Notes under the pieces: generated by a model
What the model was told of the DNA's origin: nothing
Databases searched by the model: none
The model's input: the letters and a program-made list of their open reading frames with translations, nothing else
In this document: one piece after another, positions 1-6,960 of the stretch
Layout: the number at the start of each line of letters is the position of its first letter
How positions within the stretch are numbered: the stretch's first letter is position 1
Assembly: GCA_003140075.1 (NCBI GenBank)
Contig: PLIO01000169.1
Span: forward strand, 1-34,579
Origin: Acidobacteriaceae bacterium
Lineage (GTDB): Bacteria > Acidobacteriota > Terriglobia > Terriglobales > Acidobacteriaceae
Reading direction: 5' to 3'
Length of the DNA: 34,579 nucleotides
Position numbers and translations under genes: made by a program

Positions 1-206
1 GCGTCCTGCACGGTGCGGATCTTTTCCGCGTCCTCGTCGGGAATCTCGATGTCGAAGCCTTCTTCGAAAGCCATCACCAGTTCCACCGTGTCCAGTGAAT
101 CCGCGCCCAGATCGTCCACGAACGACGCGCTGGATGTGACCTCGCCCTCATCCACGCCCAACTGCTCTACGATAATCTGCTTAACTTTCTCGTCAACGGC
201 TGCCAT
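1..206 (-). CDS. acpP: acyl carrier protein, 3' end cut off by the window edge
   Basis: Carries the growing acyl chain in fatty acid synthesis on a phosphopantetheine arm in the cytoplasm. 68 residues are visible, starting [18 protein letters not shown]. The attachment motif [10 protein letters not shown] is complete, with Ser37 as the phosphopantetheine serine, followed by the acidic helix [13 protein letters not shown] typical of ACP. A full ACP is about 78 residues, so only about 10 are missing beyond position 1. The ATG (204-206) has a good Shine-Dalgarno, GAGGAG, 5 nt upstream. The enzyme that loads this protein, AcpS, is encoded at 6391-6768. Identification is close to certain. Confidence 0.96.
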   Translation of the reverse strand, partial: MAAVDEKVKQIIVEQLGVDEGEVTSSASFVDDLGADSLDTVELVMAFEEGFDIEIPDEDAEKIRTVQD

Positions 207-320
207 GTTTCTCCTCGCTTAAAGTCGATTAGATTTGAAATTCGATGTCTGGACTCAAATCGCCGAATGCAAGATCCCTTGCTCCTCAGATGCCACAGCA
301 ACGGAAAAAGGCGAACGTGT

Positions 321-350
321 AGTGTAATGGTCCGGGTAAACGGCTGTAAA
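321..350 (-). promoter_or_regulatory. probable acpP promoter
   Basis: On the minus strand TTTACA (345-350) and TACACT (321-326) are separated by 18 nt, each one or two bases from the sigma-70 consensus. Transcription would start near 313 and give a leader of about 105 nt before acpP. Inferred from sequence only. Confidence 0.45.
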
Positions 351-380
351 GGAAGCGCAGGCTTTGTCAGGCCGACGCTG

Positions 381-389
381 TGGTATACC
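381..389 (+). promoter_or_regulatory. extended -10 box ahead of dtd
   Basis: TGGTATACC fits an extended -10 (TGnTATAnT-like). A possible -35, TTGTCA (364-369), is only 14 nt away, so the extended -10 is the stronger argument. Start would be near 396, about 35 nt before the dtd ATG. Confidence 0.35.
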
Positions 390-430
390 ATCAGCATCCT
401 AAACGTGGCCACTCTTACTGGTCAAACCAC

Positions 431-880
431 ATGCGTGCTGTCGTAGAGCGGGTGAGCCGCGCTCAAGTTACGGTGAACGGTGAAATCGCGGGCCAGATCG
501 GCCTGGGGCTGCTGGTTTTGCTGGGCGTCGGTCGCGACGATACCGAGGCTGACGCGATATACCTGGCGGAGAAAATCGCTGGCCTGCGCGTGTTTGAAGA
601 CGACGAAGGAAAAATGAATCGCAGCGTGCAAGACGTTGGCGGCAGCGTGCTGGCGGTTTCGCAGTTCACGCTCTATGGCGACGTGAGGCGAGGCAAGCGT
701 CCGTCCTTCGACGCCGCCGCGCCTCCAGAAAAAGCGCGCCGGCTCTATGAGTTCTTTGTGGAGAAAATCCGGGCAGCGGGCCTTCGCTGCGAGACCGGGC
801 GCTTTCAGGAAACGATGCGCGTGGAATTGGTAAACGAGGGCCCGGTAACGATTCTTCTGGATTCAAAGAAGGAGTTCTAG
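431..880 (+). CDS. dtd: D-aminoacyl-tRNA deacylase
   Basis: Hydrolyses D-amino acids (and glycine mischarged on tRNA-Ala) from tRNA in the cytoplasm, a proofreading role. The 149-residue product matches the family length (~145-150). The two signature motifs are present: SQFTLYGD at 77-84 and the Gly-Pro motif NEGPVT at 135-140, which together form the active site at the dimer interface. The N-terminus [15 protein letters not shown] is the normal family start, so the ATG at 431 is preferred over an in-frame ATG at 380 that would add 17 unrelated residues. No clear Shine-Dalgarno is visible. It stands alone, divergent from acpP and convergent with the PilT-like gene, whose stop lies 16 nt further on. 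Confidence 0.95.
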   Translation: MRAVVERVSRAQVTVNGEIAGQIGLGLLVLLGVGRDDTEADAIYLAEKIAGLRVFEDDEGKMNRSVQDVGGSVLAVSQFTLYGDVRRGKRPSFDAAAPPEKARRLYEFFVEKIRAAGLRCETGRFQETMRVELVNEGPVTILLDSKKEF

Positions 881-896
881 GCCGCCTGGCGCTTCC

Positions 897-2102
897 CTAC
901 GTCGCACTCGTTTCCAGCAGCGGATCGGCGAGTTCCGCGGCAAAATCGGCCAACTCCAACTGAAGATTGCCGGGATTCGTGGAGTAGGCAAGTCCAGTAT
1001 CCAGGTCGAGGACGCCTTCGCGGATCAGCCGCTCGATCTCGCCATCGAAGTGTTGCATGCCGTCCTGGCTGCCGACGCGCATGGCATCCAGCAAGGTCTT
1101 GCCATCGCCTTCGCCTTTTTCGACGTACTCGCGAGTGCGCAGAGTGGACTTTAATATTTCAATGGCAGCCACGCGCCCGGTGCCATCCTTGCGGGGGATG
1201 AGCCTTTGCGAAATGATATAGCGAAAGCTTTTGGACAGGCGGTTTCGCAGGGTGTGCTGTTCCGCCATGGGGAACACTCCCACGATTCTTTCCACCGTCT
1301 TCGAGGCGTCGATGGTGTGCAGTGTGGACATGACCAGGTGACCCGTTTCTGCGGCTTCCATGGCGATTTCGATGGTTTCGCGGTCGCGCATCTCGCCCAC
1401 AAGAATCACTTTTGGAGCCTGGCGGAGGGCCGCTCTTAGGGCGAGGGCAAAGCTGGGAGTATCGCTGTGCAGTTCCCGTTGATGGACAATGCAGTTTTTG
1501 TGGGGGTGCAGGAACTCGATGGGATCCTCGATGGTCAGCACGTGATAGAACTGCTCTTTATTAATTTTGTCGATGATCGCGGCCAGGGTGGAAGATTTGC
1601 CGGAGCCGGTTGGGCCGGTGACCAACACGATTCCATTGCGCAGGTTTACAATCTTCGCCAACTCGGCTGGCAGGTTCAGAGACTCGAAGTCCGGAACTTT
1701 GCCCGGAATGACTCGCATCACGATGGCGCAGGTACCGCGCTGCATGAAGATGTTGACCCGAAACCGGTTGGAACCGGGCAAGCTATAAGACACATCGCAC
1801 GACCCAAGCTTCCTCAAGTTATCGGTCGCATCTACGTTATCGCCGATGAGGTCGGCCGCAATGCGCCGAGTATCCTCGGGCATGAGGACGCGTGTTGTTC
1901 CGGCGGGGGTGAGTTTTCCATTAATTTCGACGAGCGGGGGCTTGCCGGGCGAAAAAAAGAGATCGCTAATTTTTGGCGATACTCGCAGCATTGCCGCCAG
2001 CAGTGCAGGAGTCGATATGGACGCAGCAGCAGGAGCTGCGGCGGCAGCGCCACTGGACGCGGAAGAAATTATATTCGGTACAGGATTCGTAGCAGACGAC
2101 AT
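897..2102 (-). CDS. PilT-like type IV pilus retraction ATPase
   Basis: Hexameric ATPase of the secretion ATPase superfamily that drives type IV pilus retraction (twitching) at the inner membrane. 401 residues. Visible motifs: Walker A GPTGSGKS at 163-170, Asp box TIEDPIEF from 190, Walker B VILVGEMRD at 232-240, and His box TGHLVMSTLHT at 253-263. The N-terminal domain (about 32-130) is the PilT-type PAS-like region. The first 30 residues are Ala/Ser-rich and probably disordered. The tail after about 350 is longer than in PilT of Pseudomonas (344 residues), and the sequence could equally be a PilU-type or accessory paralogue; no other pilus gene is in the window. It lies 268 nt downstream of folP on the same strand, too far to assume co-transcription. 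Confidence 0.88.
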   Translation of the reverse strand: MSSATNPVPNIISSASSGAAAAAPAAASISTPALLAAMLRVSPKISDLFFSPGKPPLVEINGKLTPAGTTRVLMPEDTRRIAADLIGDNVDATDNLRKLGSCDVSYSLPGSNRFRVNIFMQRGTCAIVMRVIPGKVPDFESLNLPAELAKIVNLRNGIVLVTGPTGSGKSSTLAAIIDKINKEQFYHVLTIEDPIEFLHPHKNCIVHQRELHSDTPSFALALRAALRQAPKVILVGEMRDRETIEIAMEAAETGHLVMSTLHTIDASKTVERIVGVFPMAEQHTLRNRLSKSFRYIISQRLIPRKDGTGRVAAIEILKSTLRTREYVEKGEGDGKTLLDAMRVGSQDGMQHFDGEIERLIREGVLDLDTGLAYSTNPGNLQLELADFAAELADPLLETSAT

Positions 2103-2370
2103 AAGGTGGTCGGCCCTTCGCTATTTTTCTGCGTGTTCTTGGCACCACCACAAGACCGGCAAGAGAGTACAGGAGACTGAGGATAATCTTAAGTTGAATA
2201 CTATCGTCCCCGCCGCTGGGCAACTGTGCAAAAGAGCTCGCTTCTTCGATTTGTTTGATGAGAAAACTTACACGCCTGCGTCGAAAGTGAAACGTTCCCA
2301 GCCGAGATGACATCTGTTTATGACACGCGTCCAACTTCCGTATCATCCGACATGAAAATACTGATCCACA

Positions 2371-3288
2371 TCAGTGAGCCGCGAGGATTGTGTCCGTAAC
2401 GCGGGCGGCTTCTGCGGCTTCCTTCACATCGTGCGTTCGTAGAATGTGCGCGCCTTTGAGAATCAAAATGGTATGTGCGGCAAGATTTCCGTAGAGGCGG
2501 TCTGGCATGGGGGCGTCTTTTCCCTCTTTTGCGAGCATACGGCCGATAAATGATTTTCGCGACGTCCCCGCCAGCAGAGGGAAGCCCAGCGACTGTAGCT
2601 CCTGAAAGCGAGCCAGCAGCGGATAGTTCTGCTCGAAGTTTTTTCCGAAGCCGAAGCCGGGATCGACCGCGATCCTCTCGCGGCGCACGCCGGCCAACAC
2701 CGCCGCTTCCACCCATTCTCTGAGCTCGCGCTTGACCAGCAGAACAATGTCGCCGGGCGGCGGCAAAGTGCTCCACTCTTCGGGACGGCCGCGCATGTGC
2801 ATCAGCACGGCCCCACATTTCATCTCCGAAATCGTCTTCGCCATCTGCCGATCCCAGCGAAAGCCGCTGACATCGTTTACGATTTCAGCTCCTGCGGCTA
2901 CTGCCGCCCGCGCTACGCTAGCCTTGTAGGTATCGATCGAGATCACCGCATCCGGTCGCTGTGTCTTGAGCGCCGTGATCACGGGCAACACCCGCCGCAG
3001 CTCCTCTTCCGCGCTGACTGCGCCTTTCGCGGCGCGCAAGCTGCCTTGTGGCTGGGCAGATTCGGTATTGACGCTAGCGCCGGGGCGAGTGGACTCTCCG
3101 CCAACGTCAATGATGTCGGCGCCTTCGTCCAGCAATTGAACCGCGTGAGCGACGGCTTGGCCGGAATCGACATAGAGGCCGCCGTCAGAAAAAGAGTCCG
3201 GCGTCACGTTGACGATGCCCATGATCAACGTGCGCTTGCCCAGTTCCAACGTGCGCGCGCCCAGGCTCCACTGAAAGACAGCCCTCAT
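2371..3288 (-). CDS. folP: dihydropteroate synthase with a small internal insertion
   Basis: Condenses 6-hydroxymethyl-dihydropterin pyrophosphate with p-aminobenzoate in folate synthesis. 305 residues. Signatures: IMGIVNVTPDSFSDGG (22-37), DVGGESTRPG (61-70), the MHMRG loop, DPGFGFGK, and GTSRKSFIG near the C-terminus. The frame stays open upstream to 3684 but overlaps the DUF488 gene there. The ATG at 3288 (MRAVFQWSLGARTLELGKRT) gives the normal family N-terminus. Odd: between STRPG and the AEEEL helix there are about 20 extra residues (72-91, centred on QGSLRAAKGA) encoded by DNA with a GC-rich stem-loop, see findings. The DUF488 gene lies 80 nt upstream on the same strand. Confidence 0.95.
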   Translation of the reverse strand: MRAVFQWSLGARTLELGKRTLIMGIVNVTPDSFSDGGLYVDSGQAVAHAVQLLDEGADIIDVGGESTRPGASVNTESAQPQGSLRAAKGAVSAEEELRRVLPVITALKTQRPDAVISIDTYKASVARAAVAAGAEIVNDVSGFRWDRQMAKTISEMKCGAVLMHMRGRPEEWSTLPPPGDIVLLVKRELREWVEAAVLAGVRRERIAVDPGFGFGKNFEQNYPLLARFQELQSLGFPLLAGTSRKSFIGRMLAKEGKDAPMPDRLYGNLAAHTILILKGAHILRTHDVKEAAEAARVTDTILAAH

Positions 3289-3368
3289 GGGGCAGATTCT
3301 AAATGTAAAGATGGAGAACAAGAAGTGAGTCGATCCAGATCTAAGGAGTGGATGCGCAGCGAATGTGC

Positions 3369-3800
3369 CTACCGGCGCCGCACTGCTGCTTCCCGCGCGC
3401 GCATGGCCCGGAGCGCACCGGGACCTGTGCCGGTGGGTGGTTTGCGCATTCCGTCGAGCAAGTCTTTGAGCACGACGGCGTTGTTGCGCTTCTCGTTCTT
3501 CGAGGCAAATAACAGCGTGACGCGTTTTCTCTCGTGGGCCAGGGCGTAAAGCTTCTGCAAATCTTTTTCCGCTTCGGGGCGGGCCAGCTCTTTCAGGTAA
3601 CGCTTGCGAAAAATTATCCATTGTTCCGGCTGCGCGTGATACCACTTGCGCAGTTCGTTGGAGGGAGCGAGATCGCGCAGCCACTCGTGCAGGGCGATCT
3701 CAGACTTTCGCAGACCGCGCGGCCACAGGCGATCGACGAGAACACGCGCTCCATCGGAGCGCGATATCGATTCGTAAACCCGCTTCACGGCAACTGGCAT
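3369..3800 (-). CDS. DUF488 family protein (YeaO-like)
   Basis: Small cytoplasmic protein of unknown biochemical role, 143 residues. The family signature RVLVDRLWPRG (19-29) and the following LHEWLRDLAPSNELRKWY region are clear. Two or three arginines and a tryptophan in these segments are the conserved surface of the family. The C-terminal 25 residues are basic and low in complexity (ending AVRRR) and go beyond the usual domain. A -10-like TACAAT (3816-3821, minus strand) sits 15 nt before the ATG. It reads towards folP. Function is not established for the family. Confidence 0.85.
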   Translation of the reverse strand: MPVAVKRVYESISRSDGARVLVDRLWPRGLRKSEIALHEWLRDLAPSNELRKWYHAQPEQWIIFRKRYLKELARPEAEKDLQKLYALAHERKRVTLLFASKNEKRNNAVVLKDLLDGMRKPPTGTGPGALRAMRAREAAVRRR

Positions 3801-3927
3801 GGCTTTTGCTCTATGATTGTACGTCGGTCGGAGCGCTGCCGCTGTGGGAAACTGCGGACTAAATCAAGCGGATCGAACGATCGAGATTACGATGCGAGGA
3901 ATCGAACGACAACATGACTGGCGACTT

Positions 3928-4299
3928 ATGATGGGCCAACGCCATTGGGTCGTGATAGTTCTGGCAGCCTGCGTTGCACTTGCGGCCCTCCCGGGGTGTG
4001 ACGTGGAGCGCCGAAAATCGGATGCCGAACTCGGCCTCACTGCGCAGCAGTCCGCCGGCCGCAAAATTTACGACAACTACTGCGACCGCTGCCACCGTCC
4101 CGATTCCACCAAGGGGAAAAAGGGTCCAGGGTTGAAAGGCGTGTTCCAGCATCAATATCTTCCGCAAACCGGACTGCCTGCAAACGACGACCGCGTCACC
4201 GACATTGTTCGCAACGGCCGTCCCGATATGCCGGGCTACAGCCAGGTGCTAAACGCGCAAGATCTGCAGGATTTGCTGGCCTATATGCACACGCTGTAG
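3928..4299 (+). CDS. lipoprotein c-type cytochrome, class I
   Basis: Single-haem electron carrier anchored outside the cytoplasmic membrane. 123 residues. A lipoprotein signal (MMGQRHWVVIV... then the lipobox LPGC) precedes the haem-binding motif CDRCH, with the distal Met in DMPGY and the usual final helix ending LLAYMHTL. The start is uncertain: ATGs at 3892, 3928 and 3931 are in frame, none with a good Shine-Dalgarno. The tandem ATG at 3928/3931 gives the most normal signal length. The mature domain is about 100 residues, in the SoxX/CccA-like size class. It is divergent from the DUF488 gene. Its redox partner cannot be told from the context. Confidence 0.85.
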   Translation: MMGQRHWVVIVLAACVALAALPGCDVERRKSDAELGLTAQQSAGRKIYDNYCDRCHRPDSTKGKKGPGLKGVFQHQYLPQTGLPANDDRVTDIVRNGRPDMPGYSQVLNAQDLQDLLAYMHTL

Positions 4300-4343
4300 A
4301 GCGTCGACCGGTTCAATCAGCAGTGCGCGGTCATTACTCTTCG

Positions 4344-4352
4344 TGGGATAAT
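4344..4352 (+). promoter_or_regulatory. extended -10 box placing selA on a leaderless transcript
   Basis: TGGGATAAT is an excellent extended -10 (TGnTATAAT with one change). The expected start, about 7 nt downstream, coincides with the GTG at 4359, so that GTG rather than the upstream ATG at 4323 should open selA. Confidence 0.5.
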
Positions 4353-4358
4353 CTCGGG

Positions 4359-5867
4359 GTGAAAACCGCAGCATTGTCGGAGCTCCTTCGCAAACTTCCC
4401 TCCGTCGATGACGTGATGCGTGCCCCGGCGGTTCGCTCCCTGACCGAAAGTTACGGGCATGATTCCGTTGTGGACGCGGCGCGCGTCGTGTTGTCTCGTC
4501 TGCGGGAAGAAATCAGCTCGGGGTTGCTGGACGGGAACGCCCTGCAGCTTGCGCTCTCAGGCCTGTCGGGCGCGGTAGAGAATCAACTTCGCCGTACGCT
4601 GAGTTACTCCTTGCGGCCGGTGATTAACGCCACCGGTGTGATCCTGCATACGAACCTCGGCCGCGCTCCGCTGAGCGATGCGGTGATCGACCACATTCGC
4701 GAGACGGCCACGAGTTATTCCAATCTGGAATTTGACCTGGCCACCGGCGATCGCGGTAAGCGGGATGTGCATGTGGACCGGCTGTTTCGCAGGCTGCTGA
4801 GTTACGAGATGCCTGCGGTATCGGCGAGTGCCGCCGGGCTTCGCCCTGGCGGGACAGCCGAGGCGGCTCTCTCCACACGAACCGAGATGGCGTATGCAGA
4901 GGCCACACGAGCTGGAATCGCGACCATCGTGGTCAACAACAATGCGGCTGCGGTGCTGCTGGCGCTGAATACGCTGGCGGAGGGCGGAGAAGTCATCGTC
5001 TCGCGCGGCGAGCTGGTGGAGATCGGCGGCTCGTTCCGCATCCCCGACGTGATGGCCAAGTCGGGCGCGATCCTGCGCGAAGTCGGCACGACCAACCGCA
5101 CCCGCGCCGCAGACTACGAGGCCGCCATTACCGAGCGGACGCGCTTGCTGCTGCGCGTGCATCGATCGAACTTTGAGATTAAAGGCTTCACCGAGCAGCC
5201 CACCACGGCCGAACTGGTTGCGCTGGCGCGCCAGCGCTACATTCCGCTGATGGAAGATCTGGGCAGCGGCGCGCTTTTCGACCTGCGGTCGATAGGAATC
5301 GGCGGCGAGCCGGGCGTGCTGGACAGCCTGCGTAGTGGCGTCAACGTCGTCACTTATAGTGGCGACAAGCTGCTCGGCGGTCCGCAGGCGGGATTGATCA
5401 GCGGCAGTTCAGAGTTGATCGCTCGCATGCGGTCCAATTCGCTGTTCCGGGCGCTACGCGTGGACAAGCTGGTCTATGCCGCACTGGAAGCGACCCTTCT
5501 CGCCTACGTACAGCACGATCACGATGCAATTCCCACGCTGCGCATGATGCGGCTCACGAAAGAAGAGATCGGCAAGCGGGCCGAGGCCTTGGCGTCGAAA
5601 GTTAATGCGCGGCAATTGAAGATCGAAATCATAGATGGTGAATCGCTCCTCGGCGGCGGCGCCGCGCCGTCTTCAGTTCTCCCCACGCGAGTGCTGGCGC
5701 TGAGTTGTGGAGGACTGAGCGCGGACGAACTGGCCGCGCGGCTGCGCGGTTCGGAGCCTCCGATCATTGCGCGGGTCGAAGAAGGTCGCGTGTTACTGGA
5801 TTTGCGAACGGTGTTTCCGGAACAGAATGCGGCGGTGGTGGCGGCGCTCAATCGCATCACCTCATGA
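4359..5867 (+). CDS. selA: L-seryl-tRNA(Sec) selenium transferase, with an in-frame repeat insertion
   Basis: PLP enzyme that converts Ser-tRNA(Sec) to Sec-tRNA(Sec) with selenophosphate. About 502 residues (E. coli 463). Clear signatures: INATGVILHTNLGRAPL, VVNNNAAAVLLALN, VSRGELVEIGGSFRIPDVM, VGTTNRT, and the PLP lysine in SGDKLLGGPQAG (Lys337). GTG at 4359 is chosen because an extended -10 box ends 6 nt before it; an ATG at 4323 is also in frame. Odd: about 35 extra residues separate the RRLLSYE helix from IVVNNN, and residues 159-174 (AGLRPGGTAEAALSTR) are encoded by a dispersed palindromic repeat. selB, selC and selD are not in the window. A P-loop kinase gene follows after 12 nt. Confidence 0.95.
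   Translation: MKTAALSELLRKLPSVDDVMRAPAVRSLTESYGHDSVVDAARVVLSRLREEISSGLLDGNALQLALSGLSGAVENQLRRTLSYSLRPVINATGVILHTNLGRAPLSDAVIDHIRETATSYSNLEFDLATGDRGKRDVHVDRLFRRLLSYEMPAVSASAAGLRPGGTAEAALSTRTEMAYAEATRAGIATIVVNNNAAAVLLALNTLAEGGEVIVSRGELVEIGGSFRIPDVMAKSGAILREVGTTNRTRAADYEAAITERTRLLLRVHRSNFEIKGFTEQPTTAELVALARQRYIPLMEDLGSGALFDLRSIGIGGEPGVLDSLRSGVNVVTYSGDKLLGGPQAGLISGSSELIARMRSNSLFRALRVDKLVYAALEATLLAYVQHDHDAIPTLRMMRLTKEEIGKRAEALASKVNARQLKIEIIDGESLLGGGAAPSSVLPTRVLALSCGGLSADELAARLRGSEPPIIARVEEGRVLLDLRTVFPEQNAAVVAALNRITS
4833..4880 (-). repeat. double-hairpin repeat (family P), copy inside selA
   Basis: Read on the minus strand it is GTGTGG, an imperfect GAGAGCC/GGCTGTCC-type stem, then the stem GCC(A)GGGC-GAA-GCCCGGC. 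The same layout occurs at 30401-30470 and 33083-33129. It is in frame with selA and adds AGLRPGGTAEAALSTR. An 8-nt direct repeat CCACACGA lies at 4873-4880 and 4903-4910. Confidence 0.75.
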
Positions 5868-5879
5868 CCCTCTCTCATC

Positions 5880-6386
5880 ATGCTGATCATCTTTGGCGGA
5901 CTGCCGGGAGTGGGAAAGACAACGATTGCCAGAGAGCTGGCTCGTCAGCTCGGCGCGGTATATTTGCGCATCGACTCCATCGAGCAAGCCATCCGTGATT
6001 GCGACAAGATGAACGGGCCACTTGATGAATCTGGGTATTGCCTGGCCTACGCGGTCGCCAAAGACAATCTTCTCCTCGGTCGAACTGTGGTTGCAGATTC
6101 CGTCAATCCACTTCGAGTGACTCGCGACGCTTGGGCTGGGGTCGCGAGTCTGGCCGGAGTGGGTAAGTTTGAAGTCGAAATTACGTGTTCTAGTCCGCAG
6201 CTGCATCGTCAACGCCTGGAAGCACGTCCAGCCGACATTGTCGGACTGCGCGTAACGTGGGAAGAAGTTCTCTCCCGCGAGTATGAGCCTTGGAACCGCG
6301 AGCATATCGTAATCGACACGGCTGCCACGAGCGTTGCGGAGGCCGTCGCGGACTTGCGAAAAGCATTTGTGGAGCGAGCAACGTGA
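5880..6386 (+). CDS. P-loop kinase-like protein (AAA_33 / zeta-toxin-like fold)
   Basis: Small NTP-binding protein of 168 residues, probably phosphorylating a small molecule. Walker A is GLPGVGKTT (7-15). The ...ELARQLGAVYLRIDSIEQAI stretch after it is the usual Asp-containing strand of the AAA_33 family, and the lid region carries several arginines (HRQRLEARPADIVGLR). No substrate-defining motif is visible, so function remains open. It starts 12 nt after selA and ends 4 nt before acpS, so the three are probably one transcript. No antitoxin-like partner is present, which argues against a zeta-toxin role. Confidence 0.75.
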   Translation: MLIIFGGLPGVGKTTIARELARQLGAVYLRIDSIEQAIRDCDKMNGPLDESGYCLAYAVAKDNLLLGRTVVADSVNPLRVTRDAWAGVASLAGVGKFEVEITCSSPQLHRQRLEARPADIVGLRVTWEEVLSREYEPWNREHIVIDTAATSVAEAVADLRKAFVERAT

Positions 6387-6390
6387 AAAT

Positions 6391-6768
6391 ATGATTATCG
6401 GCACTGGCATCGACATCGCCGAAGTTCCCCGCATCCGGCAATCGATCGAACGCTTTGGCGACCGTTTTCTGCAGCGCATCTATACGGCGGGCGAAATCCG
6501 CTACTGCGACTCCACGGCAAATCGTGTGGAGCGCTACGCCGCACGCTTTGCCGCCAAGGAAGCGGCCATGAAGGCTCTGGGCACCGGCTGGAGCCACGGT
6601 GTGCGCTGGCGGGACTGCGAGGTGGTGCGCCTGCCGGGCGGGCGTCCGAGTATTACGTTTCACGGCAAAGCCGGCGAGATTGCCGCCAGACTGGGCGTGA
6701 AGCATGCCGCACTGTCCCTTTCGCACACCGCGGAGCAGGCCATCGCCCAGGTCATTCTCGAGAACTAA
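6391..6768 (+). CDS. acpS: holo-[acyl-carrier-protein] synthase
   Basis: Transfers 4'-phosphopantetheine from CoA to Ser of ACP. 125 residues, the standard trimeric AcpS size. Motifs: IGTGIDIAEVPRI with Mg-binding Asp8, RFAAKEAAMKALGTG with Glu57, and LSLSHTAEQAIA near the end. ATG 6391 matches the family N-terminus; an in-frame ATG at 6334 would overlap the kinase gene. It lies 4 nt after the kinase stop, so it is translationally close to selA and the kinase. Its substrate acpP is at 1-206 in the same window but on the opposite strand. Confidence 0.95.
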   Translation: MIIGTGIDIAEVPRIRQSIERFGDRFLQRIYTAGEIRYCDSTANRVERYAARFAAKEAAMKALGTGWSHGVRWRDCEVVRLPGGRPSITFHGKAGEIAARLGVKHAALSLSHTAEQAIAQVILEN

Positions 6769-6797
6769 GACGTTTTTTCGAGAAACGTTCGCAAGCG

Positions 6798-6904
6798 CGC
6801 GTGTTATCCCGAGCGCAGCGAGGGACCTTGGTTTCCGCCTGCGTCGCCATGTCGTTCCTGCCGGCAGACACTAAGATCCCTCGCCGCGCGCGGGATGACA
6901 AGTT
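6798..6904. repeat. intergenic inverted repeat of the TATCCCG...CGGGATGACA type
   Basis: TTATCCCGAGCGCAGCGAGGGA at the left pairs with TCCCTCGC and CGGGATGACA at the right (GCGAGGGA/TCCCTCGC and TATCCCG/CGGGATGA stems), around a loop of about 55 nt. This is the REP-like type common in Acidobacteria intergenic DNA. It lies between acpS and the 6961 gene and may act as a transcript end. Confidence 0.6.
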
Positions 6905-6934
6905 CATTGGAGCGCACCTCCCTACCACTCCTTC

Positions 6935-6943
6935 TGCTAGACT
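6935..6943 (+). promoter_or_regulatory. extended -10 box for the 6961 gene
   Basis: TGCTAGACT fits an extended -10. Transcription would begin around 6950, leaving a leader of about 11 nt, which fits the lack of a Shine-Dalgarno at 6961. No matching -35 is seen. Confidence 0.4.
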
Positions 6944-6960
6944 GGCGCATTCAATCCATC

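Noticed and set aside
3289..3684. 132-codon N-terminal extension of folP
   Set aside because: It overlaps the DUF488 gene in another frame and has no resemblance to the family N-terminus; ATG 3288 is the normal start.
5880..6386. Zeta-type toxin of a toxin-antitoxin pair
   Set aside because: No small antitoxin gene is adjacent; it lies between selA and acpS, so a metabolic kinase is more likely.
6768..6797. Rho-independent terminator after acpS
   Set aside because: T6 is present with a TTCTCGA/TCGAGAA stem, but the T-run lies inside the loop rather than after the stem; left uncalled.
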